DNA of 64,000 nucleotides from contig OX393550.1 in NCBI GenBank assembly GCA_947650365.1, positions 74,121,229 through 74,185,228 on the forward strand. Reading direction: 5' to 3'. This document shows positions 62,935 to 64,000 of the stretch, one piece after another (the first letter of the stretch is position 1; each line of letters opens with the position of its first letter). The DNA comes from Chamaelirium japonicum (lineage: Eukaryota; Streptophyta; Magnoliopsida; Liliales; Melanthiaceae). A program made the position numbers and the translations under genes. The notes under the pieces are model-generated. The model saw only the letters and a program-made list of their open reading frames with translations, did no database searches and was not told where the DNA came from.

Positions 62935-64000
62935 TGGTTATATCATTTCAAGCTATTTCCTACAAATAAAGACATGTTGAAAAGTGTTAGATTTATGGAA
63001 TAAAAAGATAATGAAGGAGAATAAAGCTACAAAAGATAGCATTTATACTCATCATCCATTTTAAACATTCATGTCACCATCATCTAGCTGATAGCTTATT
63101 AGGTTAAGCCAATTGTTTAAACACATTTAATTTTCTTTTCTGAGATTATTTTCTTATTGGGAATGATTTGCATCACAACTTTTAATGTAAAAGCGAGTGC
63201 AAGATGCATGACTTGTAATGAATTGGTATTGATAGTTTTAAATTCAAATTTAAATAAATTTTAAGTTCAAAAAGAAACTACATACATACCATGCATTAAA
63301 CATCAATCGATGAAAAAATATCCAAAATTAAAACATGCTACTAAACACAATATTATGTGAATTTGTGGGATATGATTCAAGTTTGACTATATTGTGATGC
63401 TTGTACGACTAATCCACAAAGTAGCAAAGAAGACCCATAATAAACCCGGAGTACTTTGACAGTATGACCTAACCAAAATTAATAAAACTTTTTATAAGTT
63501 ATAAGTACATATTTCATAAATGTACTTTACAGATTGAGCCATGTGGCTTGTGGTACCCTATGGATTCATTCTAAATGATTTTACCGATTAAGCATATTGG
63601 ACTAACTTAAGTCCAATTGTTCTTAGAAATAAATATATATAGGTTCTTCTATTAGTAATGATTTTTTTTTCTTTCACATTAATGAATCACAATTAAGAAT
63701 GTGTTTCAGCTAATTTATTATTTTTTAAATTTAAACACCAGTCTTTCATGCATATACTTGGTGTAGGTGTGAGTGAGTTCAATAAGAAGGAAGTAGTAGT
63801 TGGGTATAAAAGAGAGAGCCCATGTCTGCAAGTAGTGAAAATAAATAAAAATACATTTTTTTCATCATAAATAAGTAGGTCACTTGCAAAAGCATGAAAA
63901 AATTTTCACAAATTGTAAACATTCTACACAAATAGGACAATCATTTTTATTGGCATATATATGCCTAAGTTTGAGCTCACTGCCATTATTTTCATAAACT
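62935..64000. other. CACTA 5' region, non-coding
   Basis: AT-rich DNA upstream of the transposase start. I see no exon and no second CACTA terminus before the window ends. Confidence 0.5.

Larger units (their letters stand above)
57950..64000 (-). mobile_element. CACTA (En/Spm) element, 3' part, running off the window
   Basis: CACTACAAGAAAATAAAC at 57,950 is a canonical CACTA terminus, preceded by TGT (57,947-57,949) as the likely target duplication. The first about 450 bp carry inverted copies of TTTTAGTGGCGG-like motifs (CCGCCACTAAAA), typical subterminal repeats. Genes lie on the minus strand: a TNPD-type transposase remnant (62,934-61,654) and a Transposase_24 gene (61,491-58,755). The other terminus is not in the window. 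The element is internally deleted and probably non-autonomous. Confidence 0.85.

Overview
This is intergenic nuclear DNA from a land plant, most probably a flowering plant. I found no intact host protein-coding gene and no tRNA, rRNA or CRISPR array. The plant origin rests on the element types: Ty1/copia polyproteins primed by the initiator-Met tRNA site, CACTA (En/Spm) elements with DUF4216 and Transposase_24 proteins, plant L1-type LINEs with a C-terminal RNase H, hAT MITEs, and telobox-type AAACCCTAA motifs. I cannot name the species from sequence alone.

Layout. 1-2.2 kb: unassigned DNA, a SINE-like repeat and a CT microsatellite. 2.2-5.3 kb: a 3,024-bp non-autonomous CACTA element (TSD ACA) carrying a 181-bp tandem satellite. 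5.9-8.6 kb: foldback and hAT MITEs, two of them with 8-bp target duplications. 8.6-12.4 kb: AT-rich DNA with a telobox-dense patch and a second SINE-like copy. 12.4-13.7 kb: a broken, internally inverted LINE. 13.8-17.4 kb: a train of palindromic elements, each separated from the next by a long (TA)n array; this is the most unusual structure in the window. 18.5-20.3 kb: a copia gag fragment and an old partial LTR.

21.25-33.63 kb: a complete but decayed Ty1/copia element with 2.33-kb LTRs (TSD CGCAC). Its right LTR is split by a solo LTR of the same family (TSD GTTGC). 33.6-39.4 kb: remnants, foldbacks and simple repeats. 39.4-43.0 kb: a more diverged LTR of the same kind, split by a 5'-truncated LINE. 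43.4-47.7 kb: a 187-bp CACTA MITE (TSD TTT), a hAT MITE and LINE pieces. 47.78-48.03 kb: a large AC/AT microsatellite. 48.18-53.61 kb: a very young Ty1/copia element on the minus strand. Its 196-bp LTRs look identical and it has a perfect CTCCT TSD, yet its reading frame has two TAG stops and a frameshift. It sits inside an older poly(A) retroposon. 54.5-56.1 kb: a LINE tail and a copia pol remnant with its 3' LTR.

57.95 kb to the right edge: the 3' part of a CACTA element read on the minus strand. A multi-exon Transposase_24 gene is largely readable. The main transposase gene has lost its catalytic core by internal deletion, leaving the N-terminal zinc domain next to the DUF4216 region.

Together the window records layered insertion: LTR into LTR, LINE into LTR, LTR element into retroposon, SINE into a CACTA intron, and palindromic elements into (TA)n. 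Target duplications and junctions were read by eye.
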